Below, in pieces: positions 20,451-31,712 of a stretch of DNA of 64,000 nt. Position 1 is the stretch's first letter. Each line of letters starts with the position of its first letter. A model generated the notes under the pieces. That model saw nothing but the letters and a program-made list of their open reading frames with translations, was not told the DNA's origin and searched no databases. The translations under genes and the position numbers were made by a program. Source of the stretch: Adineta ricciae (taxonomy: Eukaryota; Rotifera; Eurotatoria; Adinetida; Adinetidae); assembly GCA_905250025.1 (NCBI GenBank), contig CAJNOJ010000210.1, positions 1 to 64,000 of the forward strand. The letters run 5' to 3'.

Positions 20451-23440
20451 TTAATTATCAATCTCCTGAAGTTCTTCAACATCAAAACGATTATTTTTGC
20501 TCCATTGTGCAAATTCGATATAATTTGGTTCATCAACAAGTTTAAATTTAATTTGTTTACATTTTAATGCGCATAGTGTTCCTAATTCTGGTCTATCCAT
20601 AAACTTTTGACAACCGCCCAACGAATCTCCACAAGTGCATTTTACCTCTCCTAGAATTATCAGACAAAACTATGTTAAAATCAATGTAAGAGGATCGCTT
20701 ACCCATAACTAAATTCTCTTGGAAATTTGTGTATGTTTTGTCAAGTTTGCATTCTGTTCCCGTGAAAAACTCGACATTATTGATAAAATATGTTGTATTT
20801 CGTTTCTTCAACCACGAAAGTTCGCCTAATTTTGCATTACATTTGCGACAATATATGGCACCATCCTTTCTACCAACTTGTCTCAAGACATTTCTCTGCT
20901 TTTGTTCATTTTGTAAATCGGTTTCCCATGCTTTGATCAACGATTTCTTAAAAATAAACTTTCTATTACTGAAATGATCGTCACCAAACTACTTACAGTT
21001 TTAGCCTCAACATCATTACGAAATTTTTCTTTGTCAAATCTTGGCCATTCAGCAATAGTCTCCTCCATATAGTCTTCGCGGGTTTTATTGTTTTTTTCTC
21101 GCGTATGATTGATTGAATCTTGTTCAGTGATTAGATAGTAAGAGCTATTTTGTGCACGTGCACGTCCACGTGACTGAATCGTTCCAATTTCATCCGAGAC
21201 AAACTCATAACGAATGACATACGAACATGTCGGAATATCCAAACCTTCTTGTACAATATCTAAACGACAAAACGATCGAACGAATGACTACTATTGCATT
21301 GCTTACCTGTCGCAATCAACACATTACATTCATCTAAAAGTTTACATGATAATAAGCAGAACAACTCGATGAAAACTAACTTCCTCGGAATTGTTGTAGT
21401 TTTGCTTCTTGATCATGTATTGTCAACGAATGATCGGCACTATTTTGACCGACAATCCATGTTGGTTTCACAAGATTCTACAAAATGAAGTCGTGAAGAT
21501 AATAACACGTGTCAATGCCGATTTACTATTAGTTCAGGATGTGTAGATAGATAATCATGAAGTGTTTTTACATAAAATGTGGTTTTAACCAGAACGAGAC
21601 CTATAATAAAATCGATATTTTCGATAACAAAACACAATTGGCAAGAATTTTCGCACCTTTGGTCGCTCCTAAAGCATGCCGTTTCAAAAGTTGAACTAAT
21701 GACTCCAATTTCGGATTGACTGCTGGATGTTCCGTATATTTCTCTAAAATATTTTTTAGTTCTGTTCGACATCGTTCGTACAGCGTGTCATCCATATCAA
21801 CAGGACGTTCATATCCGTCATGATATTGGTCGATTTTCTCTTTTATACTTTTCACTACCATATCAAACGGCAAATCTCGAAGTGCGGAATATTTTTTTGT
21901 CAGCAGTAATAAATAATCACAGATAATCGTATTGTTCACATCGCCTTTCATCTCGAACGACCGTTTTAATAAAACTAACTGACCAATAAAACTCGGCGAG
22001 CCGATCTCATGTTCATTTAACGATCCTCTATTATCCAAATGCTGTTTGATCTGTTCGACCAGACCTTTATACATTTTGGAATATTCATCAAAATAAGCAT
22101 CATATTGAAACGTCTGTACGCATTCAAATTGATCATTTTTCGGCCGACTAATCTCACGATTCATTTCCTCGATATTCGCCGGATCACATACAGTTGAGAT
22201 GGTTAGACTTGCCATCTTACTACATATACTAACGAGATTTTTGTCAATCGGCTCCTTCTTTTCATTCGCATCTTTCGCACTCACGGTTGCCGTTAAGCCG
22301 ATAATCAAAGGTATTGAAGATGTGCTCTGCTGTTTCATTGGACATAAGTAATACTGCATAATTTCGCAATATGGATTTCCACCGGATGTGTTATGACATT
22401 CATCAAAGATGAGTAAATCTAATTGTGCTAAGCGTACCGTTCCTTTGCTGAGGCAATTGCCGAATTTTTTTGGCGTTGCGACGATGACATGATGAGTATC
22501 GATTAATTGATCGATGGTTTGATCGTCTTGACATAACTGAACTCGTAGGTTACCGATCTCAGACACGGCTTTGGCCTGTTGCAATCGAATAGCTTTCCGC
22601 GGGACAAAGAATAAAGCCGAAAAGTTTGAATTCGGTTGCTCTTTTTGTTTTTTGATAAAATAGTATTTGATTAGAACAGATGCGATAAAGGTTTTACCCG
22701 CGCCGGTACGAAGACAAACAATGGTGTTTTTATGGCGAATAGCGTCTCGAATAATCTCGATTTGGTAACTTCGAGGATGTTGTTTCAGACCGAGCACTTT
22801 CGAATAATCTTCGGTCCATTCACATGCATAGTCTTCAAACGGTTTTAAATCGATACTTTGAAAGTCCATTGGTTCTGCAACAGGAGGTTCAAACGGAATC
22901 GATGGAGCGCTTTGCGGTTCAGCTGAAAAAAAGAAATAAATCATGAATAATAGATATGGAAATAGTGTAGATTTACTTTGGGAAAGTAAAGTAGCAGTTC
23001 CTCCATCCTCATCTTCAATATCTAGCATAATGTCGGCTGAAGTTGGACAATTTGATTGGCTCGGCTGTGAGATAGTCGAAGCTTCGTTTCGATCTTGTTC
23101 TGTTTGATTAACTTTCGATATGAGTTTGTCATACTCTAAACAAAATAGATTCACCGAGGAAACTCTATCGATTTAGAATTTTACCTGATAACCGTTTAAC
23201 ACAATCTTCTCGGTTAATCTCTCGTAATGCACGAACGAGATATCCGGAATTAGTTGAAGATATTTTCGCGCCATCCAAAAGTCGTTGAAATGCATCGATT
23301 GAACTTGATAGTGAGCCATCCTCTTGTAATGTACGTGGAATATCTTCACCGAATAAGAAATGCAACTGTTTCCGATCACTGTCACTCAATAAGTTTTGAA
23401 TTTTGATCAAAACCACGCGAAAATCGAAATCTTCGCTCAT
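20451..23440 (-). CDS. RIG-I-like receptor A: DED + DECH helicase + RNA-binding C-terminal domain
   Basis: Cytosolic double-stranded-RNA sensor type. Exon 1 (23440-23185) encodes an approximately 85-residue death-fold domain of DED pattern: FRVVLIKIQNLLSDSDRKQL, FLFGEDIPR, then REDCVKRLSG in place of the usual RxDL. After a linker the helicase core has motif I CLRTGAGKTFIA (about 22690), FFVPRKAIRLQQ, VATPKKFGN, motif II DECHN (about 22400), motif III GLTATVS (about 22290), a helical insert typical of RIG-I/MDA5 (about 21700-22100), IATD-type motif V, and motif VI GTIQSRGRARA (about 21140-21170). The C-terminal domain shows YCRKCNAKLG (about 20855) and KCTCGDSLG, with LKCKQIKFKL. Catalytic residues look intact. 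CARDs, typical of vertebrate RIG-I and MDA5, are absent. About nine exons. Confidence 0.9.
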
Positions 23441-23458
23441 TATACCAATCAGATTAAT

Positions 23459-23470
23459 CTAAAACAAGTA
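23459..23470 (-). promoter_or_regulatory. Acceptor-like site upstream of RLR-A
   Basis: Minus-strand CTTGTTTTAG lies 18 nt before the ATG at 23440, within the 166-bp gap after RLR-B. Candidate trans-splice acceptor. Confidence 0.4.
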
Positions 23471-23606
23471 CAAATCGAAAGATAATTGTGAGTATGCGCC
23501 CTCTGAGTATTGCATGTCGAAGGAAACCCTAAAAATATTTGCAACAACTCTATAGTACAATACTAAATTCGTAAACACTGTATTGAAAAAGCACTGAGCA
23601 TTGAGG

Positions 23607-26600
23607 TTATAGATCACCGGGAAGAGAATCACAAGCGTCATAAAAAATATCATTGTCATCATCAGCATCATTTGGACATGAGTCGTCGACGAGAAAAGGA
23701 ATATCGAATGGTACTGTTGACCATTTCTTTTTCATGATGGTTTTTTCCTTTTCATTAGTGTTGTCGATGTATTTGATTTGAACTGCTTTGCATTTTAGTG
23801 GATAAATTGGACTGAATTGTGGATAATCTCGTAGGGATAGAATATTACCGAGTCTAACGCGACATTCTTTACTTCCACAATGTGCTTCACCTAGAAAATA
23901 TAGGAGAGAAGCATCGTCTGATGTGTGATTAGAAGACGAAGATTACCGATAAGGGTACTTTTTGCGTATTCCTCTGGTGTATCGAAAGGTTTCTCTTCGA
24001 CACGATTATAAAAATCGCGTTGATTAAGAAAATATGAGTCACCATGTCGACAAAGTTGTGCAAGTTGTCCAAGAACATAACCGCAAGCACGACATGAAAC
24101 TTCGCCAGTTAACTCAAAGGTTTTTGCATTCACTGATTGGGCGATCGCGAGTTTGATCAAATTTGCAGTCCACTCAGCAACCAAAGATTCCTGAAAGAAG
24201 CCCGACATCACATGACTTTTTCATGAGAAAATCTTCACCTGAACTTTTTGAACGCGTTCTTTGAATTCATCTTGAGAAATTCCTTTCCATGTTTCCAGCA
24301 CTTCTTTCAAATCTTGTTCATATTTACGACTATCCTTTTCCTTATTATAATTTGCGGAATCTACAAGATCAACAACTCAAATTGATATTCAATCCTCCGG
24401 ACAAAACATTACCTTTAGTAGTGATCAGACAATATTTACAATCTCCAGTATGTGCACGAAGACGTCCTTGAAGAGTTCCAATATTATCCGGAACGAACTG
24501 AGAGGATATTTTCCGAAAATCAATTGATTTCTGTTATTTCTTGATTTGACTTACATCATATCGAAGTACCAGCGAACATTGAGGAGTATTCAGACCTGCT
24601 TGAATAGCATCAGTCGCAATCATTACATTGTAAATACCTAAATTACTTTCGGAATAGATTTATCCTGAAAGATTTTGTTCAACAAACCAGTTTGAAATCC
24701 TTCGAGTGTGGTGGTTTGGTTTTTATTTACTTCTCGAGCGTTAGAACCAGTATTACCAACGAGACAACACGGTTTAATTAAGTTCTATGAATTTAATAAG
24801 TAATGCGAATAAAGATGAGAAAGAGAAAACGAACTTTCAAATCGGGATGACTTTGCAGAAATTCACAGATCTTTTTCGCATAAAATGTTCGTTCCACTAA
24901 GATCAAAACTAAAACAATCAACATTTCATGGATGAGAACACAAATTAGACTTGTTATTACTTCGATGATTCGGATTGGCTAGATGTATTTTCAATAAATC
25001 AACAAGTTTCTCCAATTTTGGATTCATCAACAACTTGCCCGATTCTTCAAGTTCGGCTAATTTCTTCTTAAACACACTTTGACATTTTCGATAAATCATT
25101 GTATCAATTTGCAATGGATGTTCTCGACTTTTGTATATCGTTTCAAATTGCTCTTTTAAATCCAGCAGAACCATTTGTGGTGTTAAGTTTGTCAATGCTT
25201 TTAAATGCCGATAGATCACCAAAATGTAATTCAATAAAAGCACCGAAGGAAAATTGCAAGCTTTTTGTTGAGATTCTTTGAGTAGAACCAAACTTTGTTC
25301 GTAACCATTCGAATGTATGTCCTTTTCGGAGAAAATTCGAAAAGGATTTGTTTCGCGATTGATGAATAATTCTAGAATTAATTCTTCCAGTCCTTTTTCA
25401 ATCGATGATTTCGATTTTTCGTAGTCTGTTTGTTTGTCTACACATATAACTTCACCTTCGGATATCCCGGTTGCACATCGTTCGAGTTCTTCTTGATTCT
25501 CCTTGTTTAAAACAGTCGTCATGGTCATGCAATTGAACGTTGCACAAAGATTCGCTAAGTTCGGAACAATCTGCGAAGAATTCATGTGATGAACACCTAC
25601 AAATTAGTATAGATTCACACAAATCAACTCTCTCACAATATCCTACCAATCGCTGTTAAACCAATGATAACTGGTGGTGTCTCGACTGGTGGAATTTGCT
25701 CGATATTTTTACATAAAATATACTGCATGATTTCGATGTATTGACTGCGTATGGGGCTATCGTGACATTCGTCAAAGCAAAGCACGTCGATGTTAGAAAT
25801 CAAGATTGTTTTCATTCGTAAACATCTAGTAAAAAGTGTTTCTCGATGATTTGACGACAAGAACAAGAAAGATTACTTGATGAGTTTTTGCGGTGTGCAA
25901 ACGATAACATCTGAATTGAGAACGTACTGTGTAGCATCGTTTGCCTCATCACAGATAATCACCCGAAGATTGCCGATTTGTTTTAACTTGTTCGCTTGTT
26001 GCTTTAACATCGCACGTCGTGATACAAGGAAAAATGCCAGAAATTTCTTGTCATCTTTGACGGTCAGCTTTTTAATCAGGTAATATTTCAACAACAAAGC
26101 TGAAAACATCATCGATCTTGACTCTTTCGCGTGTGAAAAGGAATTTATTTACCAGCAACAAAGGTTTTTTTGCCACCGGCTCGAAGACAGATGATGGTAT
26201 TTCGAACTTTAATAGCATTTTGTACCAATTCACGTTGATATTCGTACGGTCGAATGTTGCTCAAATGAATTTTCTCGAGAAACTCATCTGACCATAGGCT
26301 ACTCTCGAATATTTTCAAATCGATGTTTTCAACAGTTAACGGAACGATTTCCGGCGAAGGTTCTTCAAGTATCGGTGGAGTTATCGGACCAATCGATGGT
26401 AAATCTATCACAAGAAATCATAGTAATGCTCACTACAGAACGTCTCGTCTTACCAGAAGTGAATGTCATGGCATCGGTAGAGTTAAAATCATTGATTATT
26501 TCCATCAATGATGAATGATTATTCTGATAATCTTCGGTTGATGAGTTATTCTCTAACGGCTGAGTATTTTCCAACGTTGGCGATGGAACAGGAGGCACGG

Positions 26601-26918
26601 ATTCTTTGAACAATAGACGAAACATCGAATGTAGAGGAGAAAAATTAACAAGGGGTATTTACGAGCTTCGAACTGAGCGATTCGATATGCTACGGTAAGT
26701 AATTTCATGGATTCAAATATCTTGACGAGATATTCACAACTGGATTTGGATATGTGTCCACGATTGATCAGTTCCGTGAAGATGTCAACAAGTGGTCCGT
26801 CTTTAATTCTCCGTGGAACATCGTCGGCGAGTAAGAAAACAAACTTCTTGCGCTCTTCATCGGACAAATCATCTTCAATGGCAAGCAGCAACGCACGAAA
26901 TTCACGCTCGGATGGCAT
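23607..26918 (-). CDS. RIG-I-like receptor B: DED + degenerate helicase + RNA-binding C-terminal domain
   Basis: Tandem paralog of receptor A with the same domain order. The DED-like exon from 26918 has FRALLLAIEDDLSDEERKKF and FLLADDVPRR, but the RxDL position is lost (KLLTVAYRI). The helicase core aligns well, but motif I reads CLRAGGKKTFVA, so the invariant GKT glycine is Lys (about 26165-26200). Motif II DECHD is kept, motif III is GLTAI, and motif VI reads GTLQGRLRAHTG, with a conserved Arg replaced by His (about 24440-24480). ATP hydrolysis is therefore doubtful. The C-terminal domain keeps SCRACGYVLG (about 24085) and HCGSKECRVRLG (about 23870), a canonical two-pair cysteine zinc site, followed by LKCKAVQIKY and a long acidic tail. 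The frame is open through roughly ten exons, arguing against simple decay. Confidence 0.87.
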
Positions 26919-26927
26919 CGATACAAT

Positions 26928-26938
26928 CTGAAATAGTA
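26928..26938 (-). promoter_or_regulatory. Acceptor-like site upstream of RLR-B
   Basis: Minus-strand ACTATTTCAG lies 9 nt before the ATG at 26918, inside a 109-bp gap after the DED-only gene. Candidate trans-splice acceptor. Confidence 0.4.
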
Positions 26939-27027
26939 TAGCAGCTAAGAAGACTCATATTTAATCTTGAGAATAAAAAAGAACTCGATGAACAAAAAAA
27001 CACTTTCAAAAATAGTTCATAACATTG

Positions 27028-27354
27028 TTAATCATCGGCTTCACGAAATGATGCGGCGGGTTCAGCGGGTGTTCTTGTGTATTCTTTCAGTCTTTTAACT
27101 AAATCTATGCGGCCGATGGATTGAAAACAGCTGATTAATAAATTAACATTGTTCGGACCGATCTGTTGGCGTTCAATCAAAGCGTCCCAGAGAATATTCA
27201 TTGATGAACGACTATCGTGAGCAATGGTATCGAGGATTTGCCGGGGTGCAGCGTCACCGAGGAAAAACACGAGTGATTGCCGATTTTGCATGGACAAGCG
27301 ATCGCCAATATCGATGAGAAGAAGACGAAAGGTATTATTATTGGCCGCAGCCAT
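27028..27354 (-). CDS. Stand-alone death-effector-domain protein
   Basis: A 108-residue single-exon protein consisting of almost nothing but one DED-like domain. The start MAAANNNTFRLLLIDIGDRL is followed by QSLVFFLGDAAPR, LWDALIERQQIGPNNVNLL and the charge-triad region IGRIDLVKRLKEY, which keeps the RxDL motif that RLR-B has lost. A short polar tail (RTPAEPAASFREADD) follows. The ATG at 27354 sits directly behind a polypyrimidine tract ending TTTTCAAG; an upstream in-frame codon at 27393 would precede that acceptor. The nearest relatives by eye are the DEDs of the two neighbouring receptors. A role as adaptor or competitor for their DEDs is inference. Confidence 0.75.
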   Translation of the reverse strand: MAAANNNTFRLLLIDIGDRLSMQNRQSLVFFLGDAAPRQILDTIAHDSRSSMNILWDALIERQQIGPNNVNLLISCFQSIGRIDLVKRLKEYTRTPAEPAASFREADD

Positions 27355-27370
27355 CTTGAAAAGAAGAGAA
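27355..27370 (-). promoter_or_regulatory. Acceptor-like tract at the DED-only start codon
   Basis: Minus-strand TTTTCTCTTCTTTTCAAG ends exactly at the ATG of the DED-only gene. A strong polypyrimidine tract plus AG; candidate trans-splice acceptor. Confidence 0.4.
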
Positions 27371-27573
27371 AATCCGTTCGTATTTAATATCAATCAACAC
27401 AAATCGTTTAGAAAAAGATACCAATGTTTAGTTTTTCGCCTAATTCAATAGATTAGTTCCAACATTTTTGCTGCTAATCTTCCTAATTTATATATGAATA
27501 ATCTACTATCTACAAGATGATTGTAAACAAATAACAACGATTTTTAAAAAGAAAGGCAAAGACTTGTTTTGAT

Positions 27574-28085
27574 TTATTCGCGAATAAGTTCCGCGATCAT
27601 ACAATAGAGATAATAGAAGAACGAAACCATAAAAAAGCCTAATTTAATCCATCCTTCACGTTGTGCTGAATTCAATATTTGAGCATTCATGATTGTCGTT
27701 GGATCGTACACACCGAATCCACTTCGCATTGAACGCGTGCGGAATTTATTGATATGATAGGCAATCAATGGCATGTTGAAAAACAATGTCAACCATTGAC
27801 CACCGAATAGAAAAAGTAAATTGATGAATATATGAGTTCCGTACTCAGGTAGAACAAGTGGATTTAAAGCATTGCATTGTTCAATGGGATTCTTGTGATC
27901 GTTTTTCAATTCATCGAACGCGATAATCTATGAAAAGATTGGAAAAAAACACGTGTTGTGTAGAAGATGGAAAGGAATGGTAAAGAAAACAAAACAAGTC
28001 TTACATGCCAGATTGCAAAAAAGATAAGCAATGCGGTGAGAATGAGTGCGACAATGTAAGCAAACGCGACGAATGTAAATGCCAT
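27574..28085 (-). CDS. CNIH: Cornichon-family ER cargo receptor
   Basis: Three-pass membrane protein of the cornichon/Erv14 family, which recruits cargo into COPII vesicles. Exon 1 (from 28085) encodes MAFTFVAFAYIVALILTALL, the first membrane helix. After an intron (about 27930-28004) come FDELKNDHKNPIEQCNALNP, LVLPEYGTHIFINLLFLFGG, FNMPLIAYHINKF and the C-terminal helix FFMVSFFYYLYCMIAEL. The CN-LNPLVLPEY region is the family hallmark. Length, about 145 residues, is typical. CNIH1 versus CNIH4 type cannot be settled by eye. Upstream of the DED/RLR series on the same strand, 219 bp from the DED-only start. Confidence 0.94.
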
Positions 28086-29857
28086 TTATGATCTGAACAC
28101 GTATGGAGGTTGAAAATCACTTAGAGTGTAAATTGAAATAGACGAGAACACGAATGAAATGATAGCAATGAATGTTGAAAAAACAAATGCGAGTGAAAGA
28201 AAGTCATTGGCTCCCTTGGAACAAGTGTAACAAGAGCGCCACAGACAAAGTAGACGAAAACAATATCTTCGTCTTATTCACAAAATATGATGTATTCAAT
28301 AAACCAAAGATAAGAACAAGTTTTCGACAGTTTAAAATATGTTGGAAAAATAAAACTATGAAAGATTTTAGAATTCTTTTCAATAAGTTGGCAAAATATG
28401 TATGTGGAAAATGCATAACAAAGATGATACGTATCAAACTTGTCCTTTTCAATTTAACAACATTTCGGAAGATATAGACAGTCGTTCTCGAATTTCTCTA
28501 CAAACATCAAGATGATTTGCTGAGATAGTTTGAACAACTCACGTGTGGATCTTTACATAGCTCGCAAATGAGAAGAAGAATAAGAAAAACGGAAGAAGCT
28601 CGTAGATAAACACTTGAAAATATTCTATAGAACAGGCACGACAAGGGACGTGCCACACCGAGTCTATTATTCGATCTCTGTGCCAAAGGACTCGCTTAGT
28701 CAAATGAAATACTCTTCTCTTCAAGTTAATAAAAATAAACGATCCTAATCGTACACAGGTAATGTCGATTTCAACAAATTTGTTTTATATCCTGCAATTA
28801 CTAAATATAAAACTCAAATGAACTTCTATCGATTTCCGTTGAACATTTGTCAGTATGAAAGCATCCATCCAAGCATTTGATAATTCACTAAACACAGAAA
28901 ATAAGCAACGTTCGTCATTTCATATTAGAAAGGCGTACACCCGACGAAAGTATCGTTTACATCAATGTATAATTGCTCGTTAGTAAACTGACTCCTACGT
29001 TGATTAATGCACACATATTTCCATCAATGGATTGATTTTCGCTTTCATTAGCATTCTACATGTCCTCAAATGATCGATTGTATTCATAGCGAGATTTTAA
29101 TCTTAATTACATGTTTATCCCTCAAAGGAAAAAATCCAGGTGAACTTGATACGATTGTACTCGTAGTCATATTCAAAGTACAGGTAAAGTATGGTGATCA
29201 GAGCAATGAGGATTCGAATTTTTTTTTCTTTCTCTATGTTCGAAAACGGAATGTGCCGTGATCAGTAGTTAGTGTGTCTCAAGTTGCATCCGTTGACTAT
29301 TGGTAGTTCTGTTTATTTATAATAGATTTTACAAGAGTTTATCGATATGTATCTACAATTAATAGGAAACATCTTGAAAATGATTTATGTCAGACGAAGA
29401 TTTCATACAGATTATTAGAACTTGCCAAATACCTTCTAATTATTAATTTCACGTACTGAATCAGTTTTCACCGAATGATTAGCCGTCAAAAAATCGTTAT
29501 ATATTAGTATCTCCGCTTCATAGACAACATGATAGATCTTGCCTAACAACGTCTTTTGCGAGCATTTTCTTTTCTTTTCCTTTTCCCGGTTACAAGGCCG
29601 ATGTACCGAGTGCATTTTTCCGTTATGCAAAAATAAAACAGCATGGATAGCTTTTTTCTGTATTTGTCTTGAGAAAAAAAAAGCTACGTCGATAGTAACG
29701 AGCAGAACGGATAATCTCTGCTAGGAAGGGAAATATTCTCTATGCTGTTTTGGTTACTGGTTAATATTTTTACAAATTTAGTTAGAATGAGCATATAGCG
29801 CCAATTAAACCTTTTTTTCTAGAATTAAAATTAAAATTTCTTTCAAAAACAAGTTCA
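28086..29857. other. Intergenic region without recognised gene
   Basis: About 1.8 kb between divergent genes (cornichon minus, SLC17 plus). AT-rich with only stop-limited random frames. It should contain both promoters; no repeat or RNA gene recognised. Confidence 0.5.
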
Positions 29858-31712
29858 ATGGCTTCAATGGAGACTCGACAATCGCGACCGAGTAAGTAGC
29901 AAATAAGTAACATTTTCACATTCTTATCAATGATGTTATTTGTAGTTTCATTTTGGTGTTCAATACGTGTGGCTGTTGCCTTTGTTGGATTTCTAGGCAT
30001 GGTAGCACACTATTCACAGAAGATTAGTGTTGGTATTGCTCTTGTTTGCATGGTCAATCATACAGCAATCAATCAACATAAATACAGTCATGCAATACCA
30101 CTAACACAAGCTGACATTGACTGTCCACGCGCAAATAATACTGTGAAGATTGTGAGTTTGCTTCGTAATGAAGAAATTCTAGTACTAACAGCGCTTGTTG
30201 ACAGGAAGGTCCATATCCATGGACCAAAAATATTCAAGGTATTGTTCTCGGAGGTTATTTCTGGGGTTATTTGATTACTGAGATACCCGGTGGTTATTTG
30301 GCTAGTCGATTCGGTGCACGTTTTATTTTTGGTATAGCAATGATTATTTCGGGTCTTGTCACGATAATCATGCCATGGGGTGCAAGTTTACACTATGGAG
30401 TTCTGTGGTTTTTTCGATTAATTGTCGGTCTTGCACATGGTGTCATTTGGCCAAGTATGACTGTCATCATGGCACACTGGGCACCGCCTAGTGAAAGAGG
30501 CAAACTTGTTGGTTTTATGAATGCTGGTAAGAACAGTTTGTGCAATTGATGATAGATTTGTTTCACTTGTCGATTGTGATAGGTGCTCAAATTGGTAATG
30601 TTTTAACTTTGTCGATTGGTGGATTGATGTGTTCATGGAATTTTCTTGGTGGTTGGCCATTGATTTTCTATACCACTGGTATTATTGGTCTGATCTGGGG
30701 TGTTTTTTGGTTATTATTCTATACTGACTCACCTCGTGACCAACGTTGCATAAGCAACGATGAAAAAGAATATATTCTTGAAAGTACTCAACAACAATTA
30801 TCGAGTCATAGCAAAAATGAATTCGAAGCGCCGTGGAAAGCTATTTTAACATCGCCGGCGTGTTGGGCGTTGTTTATCATTCATACATGCAACAATTGGG
30901 GAACATACACGTTTCTTACATCCATACCAAAATATATGGCTGAAGTGCTAAGATTTGATATAAAATCAGTAAATAGATGATGAATCTGCTTGAAAAGAAA
31001 AAACTCGATTCTCTTGAAATATTGTAGAATGGTTTACTTTCGTCATTACCATACATGATTTTCTGGCTTAACATCAATATATCCGGTGTATTAGCTGATC
31101 TTTGTATTCGAAAGAAGATTTTAACGCGAACACAAACACGAAAATTCTTCAATGTCCTAGGAAACTTATTTCCAGCTATATTTGTCATTGGTTTAGCATT
31201 TATGACTTGTAAACTGAAATATGTTGCTGTAGCTTTATTAACTATTGGTGTCACATTCACGTAATGTATCCTTCTCGTTCTTGATTATCCACTTTGACGT
31301 TCTACTTTCAGAGGATGCTGCTACGGTGGAGGTTTTATGCTAACTGCTAATGATATTGCTCCAGCTTATGCAGGAATCGTTTTTGGTATTTCGAATACAT
31401 TCGCGACTATTCCAGGAATTATTAGTCCTTATATCGTTGGAGCTCTAACAGAAAAGGTATATGTTTTTAGAAGAGTTTTATATAGAATTGAGTATTTAAC
31501 GAATTGAATAGGATCCGAATAATTGGCGAATCGTATTTTTTATCTGTGCAGCAATCTATATACTTGGGATGATCGTATTCTTAATCATCGGATCAGGTGA
31601 AATTCAACCATGGGCAGTGAAGCATGCAGTGGCACCAGTACCCGAACAAGTCCCTCTAGCAGGTAGATCGATTTCAAAGAATATAAACACAAAAATATGT
31701 GAGTGTTTTTGA
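29858..31712 (+). CDS. SLC17-family anion transporter (sialin/phosphate type)
   Basis: Major-facilitator protein of the SLC17 group, probably on lysosomal, vesicular or plasma membrane. The ATG at 29858 gives MASMETRQSRP; membrane helices start in VAFVGFLGMVAHYSQKISVG. Diagnostic segments: GYFWGYLITEIPGGYLASRF (about 30250-30310), the MFS loop RLIVGLAHGVIWPSMTVIMA, HWAPPSERGKLVGFMNAG, NWGTYTFLTSIPKYM (about 30895-30945), GGGFMLTANDIAPAYAG and IVFGISNTFATIPGIISPY (about 31330-31430). Twelve helices are plausible. About eight exons. Substrate cannot be assigned: sialin, vesicular glutamate and Na/phosphate members share these motifs. The C-terminal exon after 31660 is uncertain; a further splice near 31663 is possible. 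Confidence 0.9.

Noticed and set aside
21601..23154. RLR-A helicase as a single 517-codon exon from 23154 to 21601
   Set aside because: The open frame reads through an intron at about 22923-22976 and an intron at 21601-21657; GT-AG borders and homology show that these are spliced out.
23607..26918. Calling RLR-B a pseudogene
   Set aside because: Catalytic motifs are altered, but splice sites, reading frame, DECH and all zinc-site cysteines are preserved, which is not the pattern of random decay.
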